A stretch of 64,000 nt of DNA from an uncultured Poribacteria bacterium (GCA_951828385.1 OX639973.1:3525200-3589199), one strand, 5' to 3'. Shown: positions 51,446 through 61,377, numbered from the stretch's first letter. Notes: a model not told the origin generated them from the sequence alone. A program made the numbers and translations.

Positions 51446-52867
51446 TTAGGTTAAGGTCGCAGTACGTAAGATAATCCGATCTTCGGTCCAATTATCGCGA
51501 TACCATGTACACGCCTCAAAGGTGTCGCTAAGGGCATCCATGCGTTGCTGCAACGTCGTTCGGAATTGTTCGCGGAGTTCGGTGGATTCAGGTGCATCAA
51601 TCAGATTCCGGGTTTGGAACGGGTCAGCGATATTATCGAAAAGCTTCTCACTCCGATCTGGACGGTGGACAGCGTAGGTATGCTGTTTTGTGCGCAACGC
51701 TCGCCACTCATAACCGTCTTCCCATTTCGCGGTACACCCCATCCCTTGCATGAACGCTGCCTCCGGTTCATCAGCGGGTTGGTTAAACGCGGCGTTGCTT
51801 AAATCAGTGCCTTCAACGTCTTCTGGAATCGGTAGATCCAGCATGGATAGCAGCGTCGGCATGATGTCGGGTGTATTTAGGCATGCGTCCGAGACGTGCC
51901 CTGCTGGCATCTGCCCTTGCCATCGGACGAGAAATGGCACACGCACCGCCTCCTCATAAAAGATGTTTTTCGCGCGGCGACCCTGCGCGCCAAACATTTC
52001 ACCGTGATCAGACGTAAAAACAAAGATTGTATCATCGCGTAATCCAAGGTCATCAATGGCACGGAGCAGCCGCCCTATATTCCGATCCAGGTTGGTAGTC
52101 ATTGCGTAGTAGACGCGCATCCATTCAGGTATCTGAGATCTCTGTTTGGGGGACATAATCGCCCACGTATCACCGTAAGGGTCATTCTCATCGCGATAGT
52201 TGGGTGGCAGCGGGAATTCAACGTCTCGGAACATCTCATAATCAGCGATTGAAACGTTATCCTGTGTCCACGGATCGTGCGGTGTCCCGATTGAGAGGAA
52301 AAGCGCGAACGGGTCGTCCGTCGTTGATGCCCGTTGCAGGTAATCAATTGCCAAATCGGTCTGTCCATCCGGTTCATAACCGGGCAGGACAATTTTTTCA
52401 GGCGAATCTTTGTGATAATACGCGTCAAAATAGAGGTGATGAAAATTGTATGCCGACCACTCTCCATCAAAACCGAGCCGATGTTGCCCCGGCGGGATAT
52501 AGGAATTCTGGGAGTCGTTGTGCCTTCCCAATTGATTTGCCCACAGGTGCCATTTCCCGATGTAACTTGTCTGGTACCCGTTGCGATGCAAAACATGTCC
52601 GAAGCAGTCATGGTTGGGGTTCATCCTGAGTTCATTAATCGCCATGCCTGTGCTACTGGCGTATTTGCCGGTGAAAAGTGAGGCGCGATACGGCGCGCAC
52701 ATCGGGCTGCCAGAGACAGCGTTGCAGAAATCCACACCCTCTGTCGCAAGTCGATCAATGTGAGGTGTGCGCGCGCGGGTATCTCCAGCATAACCACATG
52801 ACTGGTAACGGAGTTGATCCGCGAAAACATAGACAAGATTCGGTCGCTTTTTGCTTGAATGAGACAT
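51446..52867 (-). CDS. Type I sulfatase (cytoplasmic)
   Basis: 473 residues from the ATG at 52867 with GGAGGGG upstream. Formylglycine motif SPMCAPYRASLFTGKY (CxPxR), N-terminal metal site VYVFADQLRY, TPHIDRLATEGVDF, and FTSDHGEMFGAQGR. Cleaves sulfate esters, probably from sulfated sugars. There is no signal peptide, so a cytoplasmic step in degradation of imported sulfated oligosaccharide is likely. Requires a formylglycine-generating maturase, not found in the window. Confidence 0.92.
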   Translation of the reverse strand: MSHSSKKRPNLVYVFADQLRYQSCGYAGDTRARTPHIDRLATEGVDFCNAVSGSPMCAPYRASLFTGKYASSTGMAINELRMNPNHDCFGHVLHRNGYQTSYIGKWHLWANQLGRHNDSQNSYIPPGQHRLGFDGEWSAYNFHHLYFDAYYHKDSPEKIVLPGYEPDGQTDLAIDYLQRASTTDDPFALFLSIGTPHDPWTQDNVSIADYEMFRDVEFPLPPNYRDENDPYGDTWAIMSPKQRSQIPEWMRVYYAMTTNLDRNIGRLLRAIDDLGLRDDTIFVFTSDHGEMFGAQGRRAKNIFYEEAVRVPFLVRWQGQMPAGHVSDACLNTPDIMPTLLSMLDLPIPEDVEGTDLSNAAFNQPADEPEAAFMQGMGCTAKWEDGYEWRALRTKQHTYAVHRPDRSEKLFDNIADPFQTRNLIDAPESTELREQFRTTLQQRMDALSDTFEACTWYRDNWTEDRIILRTATLT

Positions 52868-52945
52868 CAAAATATCCCCTCCGATTTGTGATGTCTACAG
52901 CATAGCATACTCCGGTAGATCCTTCAAGGTAAAAGTTGAAAATGT

Positions 52946-52974
52946 TGCTTTTTGCCTAAAAATATAGTATAATT
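52946..52974 (+). promoter_or_regulatory. Promoter of the 5'-nucleotidase gene
   Basis: TTGCTT (52946-52951), 17 bp, TATAAT (52969-52974), about 180 bp before the start codon. The divergent 287-bp gap to the sulfatase gene shows nothing else. Confidence 0.5.
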
Positions 52975-53154
52975 TCAGTTGCGCATAGACATTAATTAGT
53001 TTTAATTTTTCCTATAATAAAATAGATCATATTATAACTTACAGCTCTTTGGGCAATACCTATCGCTTGCGAGTTGCGTGTTTTCCCCTGGTTGCACACC
53101 TCACAGAACTCTAAGAAAAATACAGCACGCCAGATAATGAAGGAGTATCTTCTG

Positions 53155-56040
53155 ATGCAGAATAAGGAACCTTTCGTTCCGAATGTTATAGGGCTAAAAG
53201 CCCAGATTACAAAAATAGTTTTCTCAATTTTACTGTTAGGTATCCTCACGCCTGCCTTCTCTCAAAACGGAGAGACCCCTTCGTCTAAAATGACACTTCA
53301 ACTGCTCCATGCAGCGGACATGGAAGGCGGTATTGAGGCACTCGAAAACGCGCCTCGCTTCTCATCGGTGCTGAATGCCCTCAAAGCCGAAGTAGAAAAT
53401 ACAGTGATCATCGGTGCCGGTGATAGTTATATCCCTGGTCCGTTTTTTGCAGCTGCGAATAACCAGAGCCTTCGTGAAGTCTTAGGACGCGAGGGTTCAG
53501 GTCGCGCCGATATTCTGATGCTCAACGCCATGGGCTTCATGGCAGGCGCACTCGGCAACCACGAGTTTGACGCAGGCACCGGTACACTTGCGAGTTTGAT
53601 TGCGACAGATAGAGACTACGTCGGCACAGCATTCCCATTCTTGAGCGCGAACTTAGATTTTAGCCTTGATAGCAATCTCGCTTCCCTTGTTGTTGATCCA
53701 GGGCAAGAAGCGAGTACAATTCCGAACAGTATCACGAAGAGTGTAGTTATCACCACACCTTCCGGCGAAAAAGTCGGTGTTGTCGGTATGACAACACCAT
53801 AGCTCGGCAGTCTTTCTGTCCCTGGGAACGTCGGCATTGCACCAACAGATCCGAACGATACGGCGGCATTGGCAGCTATCGTTCAAGAATCCGTTGACGC
53901 ACTGACAGCAACCGGCATTAATAAAATTATTCTTACCGGACACCTTCAACAGATTAGCCTTGATGAAGCAATCGCAGCACACATCAAAGATGTTGATATT
54001 ATCATCGCTGGCGGTTCAAACACGCTTCTCGCCGATGAAACAGATCGCCTCCACCCCGGCGACACTGCAGACCGTCCCTATCCGATCATGACGCAATCCG
54101 CAACAAATGAACCGATTGCGATTGTCGGTACGGACGGGAATTACCGATACGTCGGACGGTTGGTCGCCGATTTTGACGCAGCAGGTGTTTTAATTCCCGA
54201 ATCAATTGATGCTGCAGTCAGTGGTGCCTTTGTCACCGATGAACAAGGCGTTGTAGATACTGGTAACGCGAAACCCGCAGCACGTGTGGTTGAAATTACG
54301 GAAGCGGTTCGGAATATCGTGACTGAAAAGGATAGCAATATTTTTGGACAAACGAGTGTCTATCTGAACGGGAACCGTGGTTCTATCCGCACAGAGGAAA
54401 CCAACATCGGTAACTTAATCGCTGAGGCAAACCTTGCTGCAGGAAAACGGGTTGATCCAAGCGTCGTTGTGTCTTTGAAAAATGGTGGAGGCATTCGTGC
54501 ATCCATTGGCGTGGCTGCCTATGGCGAATTGCTTCCTCCACCCGCGAACGGTTTAGTTGGTAAAACTGGAGGTCAGATTTCACAGATTGACATCGAAAAT
54601 ACGCTTCGATTCAACAACGGATTGACACTTTTGACCTTAAGCGCAGCGGAACTGCTTGAAGTCATCGAACACACGGTTGCTGCCTCCGGTGAAAGGTCAA
54701 CCCCCGGACGTTTCCCGCAAATCGCAGGCATGGCGTTCAGCTTTGATGCTTCACTACCAGAGGGTTCAAGGGTTCAGTCGCTTGTCATCACCGACACGGA
54801 TGGAAATCCGATGGACACAATTGCCCAGAACGGTGAACTGGTGGGAGATGCGGATCGCACGTTCCGAATGGTCACGATCACTTTCCTTGTCGACGGCGGC
54901 GATGACTATCCGTATGTTAATTTCCCGAATACGCATCGCGTTGACCTTACTAAAGCGATGACAGAGGCGCAGTCTGGTGGACAAGCAACCTTCGCTGATC
55001 CCGGTACAGAGCAAGACGCGCTTGCTGAATATCTTGCGGCGAACTTCGCCGAAACACCGTTTGGCATGGCGGATGTTGGACCCGAAAACGACGAACGCAT
55101 TCAGAACCTCACATTCCGTGCCGACGGTCTGGTTGTGCCGGTGGCAGACGAGAATGCGTTTGATATAACACTCACTACAGGCTTGAACATGATCAGCCTA
55201 CCATTGATGCCGGATAAACCCTACACAGCACGTTCATTCATGGAAAAAACTGGCGCGACAACTGTTATTGAATTCGATGCCGCTACGCAACGATTCATCG
55301 GATTCACGGCAAATTCTACCGGTAACGGATTCCCGATTGAAGGTGGAACGGGATACATCGTCAACGTCACTGAAGCGAAGAGTGCCAATTTCACCGGCAG
55401 CGCATGGCAAAACACTACCTCACCAGCTGCAGCGGCTCCGATACAGCCATCAACTCCGAAGACGTGGGCATTTGTTTTACGTGCGCAGCTTGAAGGCATC
55501 ATCGGCGTGACGCTCACTGTCTACAACGGACATATCAGAGTTGCCGAAGCGGTTGCCGCTAACGGTTTTCACGCCGCTTGGGCAGATATGAACCGTCAGG
55601 CAGTTGTCTCGGTTGGGGATACGCTGACGATTGAAGTGCATGACACAACCGATAACCTCATCCGCACACTCCAACACGACATCAGTGTTGCAGACGTTCA
55701 CCGAGCGTTCACCGAACTTCGACTCACACCGGCGGATCTTATCCCGCAACGGACTGTTCTGCTTGCCAATTATCCGAACCCGTTCAATCCAGAAACGTGG
55801 TTGCCCTATCAGTTGGCAAACGACGCGGAAGCTGCAATTCGTATCTATTCATCAGCGGGACAACTCGTCCGACATTTGGACCTCGGATTCCAACAGGCGG
55901 GGTATTACACCGAGAAGTCACGTGCTGCTTACTGGGATGGACGTAATGATTTGGGTGAACGACTCGCTTCAGGCGTTTACTTCTACCAGTTGAGCACACC
56001 TGATTCATCAGCAACACGTAAGATGGTCATCAAAAAATAG
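53155..56040 (+). pseudogene. 5'-nucleotidase family protein with T9SS-like tail, interrupted by in-frame TAG
   Basis: Start ATG 53155 (AAGGAG nine bases upstream) with a signal peptide (IVFSILLLGILTPAFSQ). The frame runs to codon 216, TAG at 53800-53802 (GMTTP-stop-LGSLSVPGNVG), then continues uninterrupted to 56040; total 961 codons. The N-terminal metallophosphatase part has LLHAADMEGG, GAGDSY and GNHEFD; the 5'-nucleotidase C-terminal part has NLIAEANLAAGK, SLKNGGGIRASIG and FNNGLTLLTLSAAELLEVIEH. The end is NYPNPFNPETWLPYQLAND ... ATRKMVIKK, the type IX sorting domain. The TAG may come from CAG (Gln) by C-to-T change. Unless suppressed, the protein is lost after 215 residues. Confidence 0.82.
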
Positions 56041-56073
56041 TAGTGCTTCAATGTTGAGTTTATAGGTGATCCT

Positions 56074-56209
56074 GTTCGTAGTAGGGCAATTCATTGCCCG
56101 TTCTTCTCACTGCAAAGCAGTGCGATAATGTACTTCGCATTTGGGTGAGTACACCGCGATGCACGTCGCATCTGGGCGAGTACGCCGCAAAAATCGCACT
56201 ACTACGAAC
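56074..56209. mobile_element. 136-bp MITE-like element with perfect 11-bp terminal inverted repeats
   Basis: GTTCGTAGTAG (56074-56084) and CTACTACGAAC (56199-56209) are exact inverted repeats. Inside are a GGGCAATTCATTGCCC hairpin and two diverged copies of a ~34-bp unit (GCGATAATGTACTTCGCATT... and GCGATGCACGTCGCATCTGG...). No coding capacity. The remainder of the 255-bp gap 56041-56295 shows nothing. Confidence 0.65.
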
Positions 56210-56295
56210 CACCCCTCAAGTTCAAAGTTGAAAGACTAATAGTATCAAACTTACAACAAAAACCGAAAGAATTGCATCCCGTCCGTTGTCTGCTG

Positions 56296-57708
56296 CTACT
56301 TATCAGGAGGCTTTCGCCATTGTCCCTCAGTGACCTGATCTATCAGAATACGGGCTTTCTGACTCGCCCGAACCTGCTTCTCAATTTCAACAGGATCCCA
56401 GTTTGCTAATAGTTGCGCCTCAAGTTCTTGGCAAATAGCATGATATGCCTTGTCATTGGCAAGATTTTGAAATTCACTGGGGTCGTTAACAATATCGTAA
56501 AGTTCCGGTGGGTCGCCGAGGCTATAGTTGTATTTATATCGTCCCTTCCGCAGCATTGCCATCGGTCGCTCAACGCCGTGTGCAAGGTATTCGGAAAAAG
56601 CGAAATCTTTCCAGTCGCTTGCAGTGCCTTGTATCAGAGGGAGTAGACTGTCTCCATCAAACTGCTGGACAGACTGCACACCGGCAAGGTCAACAAACGT
56701 CGCTGTCAGATCTACGAGCGAAACCACTTCATCAATGCGCTTGCCTGCGGATAGTCGGTCAGGGAACATAATCTGTAGCGGAACACGCGCAGATGCCTCA
56801 TAGAAATTCGACTTCCGCCACATGCCATGCTCACCATTCATTTCGCCGTGGTCACTGGTATAGATAACGACGGTATTCTCCAACTGTCCGGTCTCCTCAA
56901 GCGTCTTAAGTAAGTTGCCAATTTTTTCGTCGAGATAGGTAATCAATCCATAATAGCCTGCTCTCCCACGACGGACGAGTGCTTCTGGAAAATCAACACA
57001 ACCGAACATGCGTCGCATCCGTTGGTAGACGGGATGCTGACTTTCAAGGTGTCCCTCTGGAATGTCGGGGAGATCAATTTCATCAAGTGGATAGAGGTCC
57101 CAAAACCGTTGTGGCACGATCAGCGGGAAATGTGGTGCGATAAACGAGACATTAAGTGCCCACGGTTGTTCCTTCCGAGTGGGATCTCGGAGATACTTCA
57201 AAGCTTCCGTCTCTGCAAGGTCATCAACCTCGATTTCCTCAGTTGTTCCCGGGCGTGCCTGTGCAAGTCCTTGCCATGGACGGGGTGCTGGGGGTGTACC
57301 GTTATCCCAATCTGAAAGTCCGTGTTGTCGTTCTGCGTGCAGATCGCGAGCGAGTTGCGCGCGAAATCCGTGGAGTTGGTCCATCCCACCGAAATGCTGT
57401 TTTCCAGAAAGCACGACATCGTAGCCTACTGCGCGTAGATTGTGTGCCCATGTGATCGCATCGGGGCGCAGGGGCGCGGCGTTGTCCCATGCACCGATTT
57501 TATGGATATACCGCCCTGTCATAAACGACATCCGAGACGGCATACAGAGCGGTGAATTGCAGTAAGCGTTCGTGAAGGTGACACCGTCTTCAGCGAGTCG
57601 GTCCATGTGCGGCGTTTGGACAAGAGGATGTCCATAGGGACCGCTGTACATCGGTGCGTGTTCATCGGACATGATAATGAGGAGATTGGGATTTTGTTTT
57701 GAGGACAT
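56296..57708 (-). CDS. Type I sulfatase
   Basis: 470 residues from ATG 57708 (MSSKQNPNLLIIMSDEHAP). Formylglycine motif SPLCMPSRMSFMTGRY, metal-binding IIMSDEHAP and YTSDHGEMNGEHGMWRK, and SEYLAHGVERPMAMLRKGRYKY. No signal peptide. The related sulfatases at 51446 and 61378 suggest stepwise processing of a sulfated glycan. The longer TTG start at 57744 is less likely. Confidence 0.9.
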   Translation of the reverse strand: MSSKQNPNLLIIMSDEHAPMYSGPYGHPLVQTPHMDRLAEDGVTFTNAYCNSPLCMPSRMSFMTGRYIHKIGAWDNAAPLRPDAITWAHNLRAVGYDVVLSGKQHFGGMDQLHGFRAQLARDLHAERQHGLSDWDNGTPPAPRPWQGLAQARPGTTEEIEVDDLAETEALKYLRDPTRKEQPWALNVSFIAPHFPLIVPQRFWDLYPLDEIDLPDIPEGHLESQHPVYQRMRRMFGCVDFPEALVRRGRAGYYGLITYLDEKIGNLLKTLEETGQLENTVVIYTSDHGEMNGEHGMWRKSNFYEASARVPLQIMFPDRLSAGKRIDEVVSLVDLTATFVDLAGVQSVQQFDGDSLLPLIQGTASDWKDFAFSEYLAHGVERPMAMLRKGRYKYNYSLGDPPELYDIVNDPSEFQNLANDKAYHAICQELEAQLLANWDPVEIEKQVRASQKARILIDQVTEGQWRKPPDK

Positions 57709-57757
57709 ATATCTACTATCCACAAGTCTTACGGTTCTCTTCAAATCCTTGTATCAT

Positions 57758-58183
57758 TCATAACTTACGCCAAAAGTCCTTTTCGATGAAGGTTCCAACA
57801 TCTAAGGTTGTTGTTAACACACCCCCATCCCATGTATAGGTTGGTTTGGAAATTATGTCTGATGTCTCATTGTCTATTAACATAACTCCTTCATCTGGAC
57901 GGATCTCAAATGTTCCTGTGACAGATACAGGAACTCCCAATACTTCCAGTTTCTGAGTTATTTTTTGATCTGATGATATTGTCATAGATCCGACAACATC
58001 GGGAGGTTCAAGCGTCAACTTGGGTTGACCGACATACGTGATTTCTGCCTTGTATAAATTATATGTTCCGGTCAATTCTCTGTAGATCCTATCCACATCA
58101 TCTTCATCTTCGCCGCAACCTGTCATGAAGCTGTTCAGCATCATAGTCATAACAAGTATGAGAATGAAATTGATTTTTTTCAT
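57758..58183 (-). CDS. Small lipoprotein, lipocalin-like
   Basis: 141 residues. Lipobox: LILVMTMMLNSFMTGCG with lipidated Cys at about 22, then acidic EDEDDVDRIY. The rest alternates beta strands (LTGTYNLYKAEITYVGQPKLTLE, VSVTGTFEIRPDEGVMLID, TTTLDVGTFIEKDFWRKL), suggesting a lipocalin/META-like barrel. No specific function is visible. Confidence 0.7.
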   Translation of the reverse strand: MKKINFILILVMTMMLNSFMTGCGEDEDDVDRIYRELTGTYNLYKAEITYVGQPKLTLEPPDVVGSMTISSDQKITQKLEVLGVPVSVTGTFEIRPDEGVMLIDNETSDIISKPTYTWDGGVLTTTLDVGTFIEKDFWRKL

Positions 58184-58276
58184 TAAAAAGTATTTCCCTT
58201 TATGTTGTATTTTCAGGCGAACCGTTAGTTGGACCTGGGACTATCTAACGTCCTTAAAATTAACCTGTTTTAATGC

Positions 58277-60481
58277 TTAGTTTGCGAACAGACTGGGTGA
58301 TATTTCGCTTGGAGATTGGAGTAAATTAATTGGCATAGGTGGAGTTTGGGATTGCTCTGGCTGTTGCAGAGGCATTGCTGTGAAGTTTTCAAATGGATAC
58401 TGTTTCATTTGGGTTTGAAGTTCAGATAACTCCATTTTCATAGGTGACGTACGGATTTGTTCATCCTGTTGTTTCAACATTGCAGCAATATCTCTTCGCA
58501 ATTTAATATTAGTTTTCTTCTCAAAACCCTCCACGCCTTGATAGTCTTTACCAAAAACGGTAGAAATATCTATGCCTTTGTCCGCTGCATCTGTTAAGCT
58601 TACTTTGGCTTTCTCCCATCTTTTTTCGCGCAACCAAGCCATGGCGCGATTGTAATAGGCTGGTGCATAATCGGCATCTAATTTTAGTACTTTGGTATAG
58701 TCTTCGCGTGCTCGACTAAACTCGTTATTGCTGAAGTAAACCAGACCGCGATTGTGATAAAACGCTGGATCATTTGGATTCAATTCTATCGCCTTACTAT
58801 AATTTTCAATAGCCGCATCAAACTCGCCATCGTTACTGTAAACGTTGCCAAGGTTGTTATAAGCTACAGCATTATCTCGTTCCAATTCTATCGCCTTATT
58901 TAAGTCATTAATTGCTAAATTCACTTCACCCATATCACCATAAGTAACACCGCGATTGACATAGGCTCTAACATGTTCAGGATTGATCTCTATCGCCTTC
59001 GTATAGTCTTTGATTGCCAAATCAAGTTTTCCCATGTCATTGTAACCAATAGCGCGATTGAAATAGATATCCGCATGATTGAGACCAAGTTCTATCGTCT
59101 TCGTACAGTCATCTATGGCTTTTCCAACTTTTCCAACAACACCGTAAGCTGCCCCTCGACTGGCATAGGTCCTTGCATCATTGGGATTAAGCTGTATGGA
59201 GATCGTATAATCTGTAATGGCTGAGTCAAAGTCGTTCTTGAGCAAGTAAACATTACCGCGATTATGATATGGGGCCGCAAACTTTGGATCAGTTTGTATC
59301 GCTATCGTATAGTCTGTGATAGCATTGTTAAACTCATCTTTGTTACTATAAGCGATACCGCGATTGACATAGGCTGGAACATGGTCAGGTTGGAACCGAA
59401 GAACTACGGTATAGTCCCTAATGGCATTATCAAAGTCTCTTTTTCCAATATAAGCGATACCACGATTAAAATAGCACTCACTATGATGTGGGTTTAGTTC
59501 TATCACTTTCGTATAATCCATTATGGCTTTGTCAAAATCGCCTCTACTACTATAAGCGTTACCGCGTTCATAATACGCATTGAGGTAATTGGGTTGCAAT
59601 TTTATCGCTTTAGTATAGTTTTCAACAGCCGAGTCAATCTTTCCTTTGTTATTCAAAGCCATACCGAGAATGAGATAGGCATCCGCCGCATTCGGATTAC
59701 GTTCTATTGCACTTTCACAGTCTGCAATAGCAGCGTCAAAGTCGTTTTTTAGGCTGTAAACAGTCGCACGAGTGATATAAGGATCGGCTGCATTAGGCCT
59801 GAGTTTCATTACTTTTTGGCAGTCTGAGATAGCGGCATCAAAGTCCCCCTTAAGCAAGTGAATGTGGCCGCGCATAACATAGACTGGCGGGTAATTCGGT
59901 TTCAATTCTATCGCCCTGCTATAGTCTGCAATAGCTTTATCCCCTTCACCTTTGCTGCTGTGAGCACTGCCACGAATAGCATAAACCTCAGCAAAATCCG
60001 GCTTGAGTCGTATTGCCTTACTATATTCCATAATAGCAAAGTCAAATTCGCCTTTGTCCCTATAAGCGTTGCCTCGAATGAGATAGACCTCAGCAGCATC
60101 GGGGTTAATCTGTATGGCTCTATCACAATCTTCAATGGCACGATCAAACTCTTCCTTGCTAACATAAGCATGAGCGCGATGGTAATACGCTTCGGCATAG
60201 TCCGGTTCGTATTGAATCGCCTTCGTGAAGTCTTCAATTGCTTTGTCAATGTCACCTTTAGCACCATGTGCCATACCGCGACCGTGATAAGCTCTGGCAG
60301 GTTGACGGGTCCAGAAAATCGCTTCGGTATAATCCTTAATCGCGAGATCAAACTTGCCCATCTTATGGTAAACTTCGCCACGATAGATATAAGACATGGC
60401 AAAACCAGGCCTCAGATCAATGGCTTCGCTAAAATGTTTGACTGCTTCTTCATAGTGTATCATTTTTGCTTTGTTAGCCAT
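58277..60481 (-). CDS. Large tetratricopeptide repeat protein of the FRG-TPR pair
   Basis: 734 residues with about 17 consecutive 34-residue TPR units (DFDSAITDYTISIQLNPNDARTYASRGAAY type), then a C-terminal ~110-residue tail (VFGKDYQGVEGFEKKTNIKLRRDIAAMLKQQDEQI, Gln/Pro-rich end). No signal peptide or enzymatic domain. Its start codon lies within the end of the FRG gene (8-bp overlap), so the two are translated together. Likely the sensing or scaffolding partner of the FRG protein. Confidence 0.9.
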   Translation of the reverse strand: MANKAKMIHYEEAVKHFSEAIDLRPGFAMSYIYRGEVYHKMGKFDLAIKDYTEAIFWTRQPARAYHGRGMAHGAKGDIDKAIEDFTKAIQYEPDYAEAYYHRAHAYVSKEEFDRAIEDCDRAIQINPDAAEVYLIRGNAYRDKGEFDFAIMEYSKAIRLKPDFAEVYAIRGSAHSSKGEGDKAIADYSRAIELKPNYPPVYVMRGHIHLLKGDFDAAISDCQKVMKLRPNAADPYITRATVYSLKNDFDAAIADCESAIERNPNAADAYLILGMALNNKGKIDSAVENYTKAIKLQPNYLNAYYERGNAYSSRGDFDKAIMDYTKVIELNPHHSECYFNRGIAYIGKRDFDNAIRDYTVVLRFQPDHVPAYVNRGIAYSNKDEFNNAITDYTIAIQTDPKFAAPYHNRGNVYLLKNDFDSAITDYTISIQLNPNDARTYASRGAAYGVVGKVGKAIDDCTKTIELGLNHADIYFNRAIGYNDMGKLDLAIKDYTKAIEINPEHVRAYVNRGVTYGDMGEVNLAINDLNKAIELERDNAVAYNNLGNVYSNDGEFDAAIENYSKAIELNPNDPAFYHNRGLVYFSNNEFSRAREDYTKVLKLDADYAPAYYNRAMAWLREKRWEKAKVSLTDAADKGIDISTVFGKDYQGVEGFEKKTNIKLRRDIAAMLKQQDEQIRTSPMKMELSELQTQMKQYPFENFTAMPLQQPEQSQTPPMPINLLQSPSEISPSLFAN

Positions 60482-61196
60482 GTTCTGAATCTCCTCGTTG
60501 CTTTTGGGCTAAGCCTGTGTAAATTGTCCGATAGATTTCCGAATTAAGCCTTTGATGTCTAATGAATCCATGAACGTCATTGTAGATGGTTTCGACAGAT
60601 ATACCGTGTGATCTTTTAAGATGCACCTGCATTGGTTTTTTGAGAGCTGCTGGAACATTGATAACATCATCCTCATTAGGTTGAATAAAACCATTTGGAG
60701 GTCGCACAAATACACTTTTCTGCGCGATGACACGATTTACTGGCTCGTAAGGGTTTTTGATATAAGTATCTATTAATTCTTTTTTCTCCACGATAAGTCT
60801 ACCATCCTGGTCAAGAGAATCAAGAGGGCCGTCACACGCCATGAAGAGAGCAACAAGATAGTCTTCCGTAAAATCAATGAGATTGGTTTTACCTCCGTAG
60901 TGTTGAATTTCGGCGAGGCGTTCAAGTTCACTAACCGTCTTTCGTGTAAAAAGTTTAGCCATCTCCAATATTTCTGCTTGGATCACTTCTATGTCAAATT
61001 GCTCTGCTTCAACATCAGATTCGTTGTCTTCTAAGAAAACGCGGTAGAGATTTGAAGAAACTTTCCCATAATAAGGATCTTCCTGATAGTGTTCAGGCTC
61101 ACCGCGGTAGAGATATTCCCCAGTGTCCGCTTTTTCTTCTATTTTTCGGAGTATTTCATCAACCGTACTTGGCTCGTTTTGGTTTTCTGTGTCCAT
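60474..61196 (-). CDS. FRG domain protein
   Basis: 240 residues. The FRG domain shows GEYLYRGEPEHY at about 27-38, VSSNLYRVF, and the core LAEIQHYGGKTNLIDFTEDYLVALFMACDG near 95-125. The Y-R-G-E and QHYGxxTxLxDxT motifs are the conserved ones. FRG proteins occur in phage-defence neighbourhoods and are suspected toxic effectors, but the biochemical activity is not established. Own consensus promoter (61230-61258), AAAGGAAAG before the ATG, and an 8-bp overlap with the TPR gene. Confidence 0.85.
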   Translation of the reverse strand: MDTENQNEPSTVDEILRKIEEKADTGEYLYRGEPEHYQEDPYYGKVSSNLYRVFLEDNESDVEAEQFDIEVIQAEILEMAKLFTRKTVSELERLAEIQHYGGKTNLIDFTEDYLVALFMACDGPLDSLDQDGRLIVEKKELIDTYIKNPYEPVNRVIAQKSVFVRPPNGFIQPNEDDVINVPAALKKPMQVHLKRSHGISVETIYNDVHGFIRHQRLNSEIYRTIYTGLAQKQRGDSEHG

Positions 61197-61229
61197 TCAC
61201 TTTCCTTTAGAATTGCGATGCTGTCTAAA

Positions 61230-61258
61230 AGGATAACATGTTTTGTGAAGGATGTCAA
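61230..61258 (-). promoter_or_regulatory. Promoter of the FRG-TPR operon
   Basis: Minus strand TTGACA (61253-61258), 17 bp, TATCCT (61230-61235), about 34 bp before the FRG start codon. Confidence 0.7.
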
Positions 61259-61282
61259 CCGAATTTAATTCGCTCCAAAATC

Positions 61283-61302
61283 GGGTCACAAACCCCTCCT
61301 AC
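61283..61302 (+). repeat. Hairpin repeat with ACA loop and TCCTAC tail (imperfect arms)
   Basis: GGGTC-ACA-AACCC C TCCTAC preceded by AAAATC; one arm pair mismatched (C/A). It lies between the divergent FRG and sulfatase promoters. Confidence 0.55.
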
Positions 61303-61312
61303 AGCATTTGTC

Positions 61313-61341
61313 TTGAATTATTCTCTGTAAAGTGCTATGCT
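61313..61341 (+). promoter_or_regulatory. Promoter of the third sulfatase gene
   Basis: TTGAAT (61313-61318), 17 bp, TATGCT (61336-61341), 37 bp before the start. Confidence 0.55.
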
Positions 61342-61377
61342 GATTTTATTAACAAATACAATACAAAGGAAAACAAT

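Noticed and set aside
53800-53802. TAG read as pyrrolysine
   Set aside because: The position is not in a methylamine methyltransferase, no other in-frame TAG genes were seen, and no pyl genes are present; a point nonsense change is simpler.
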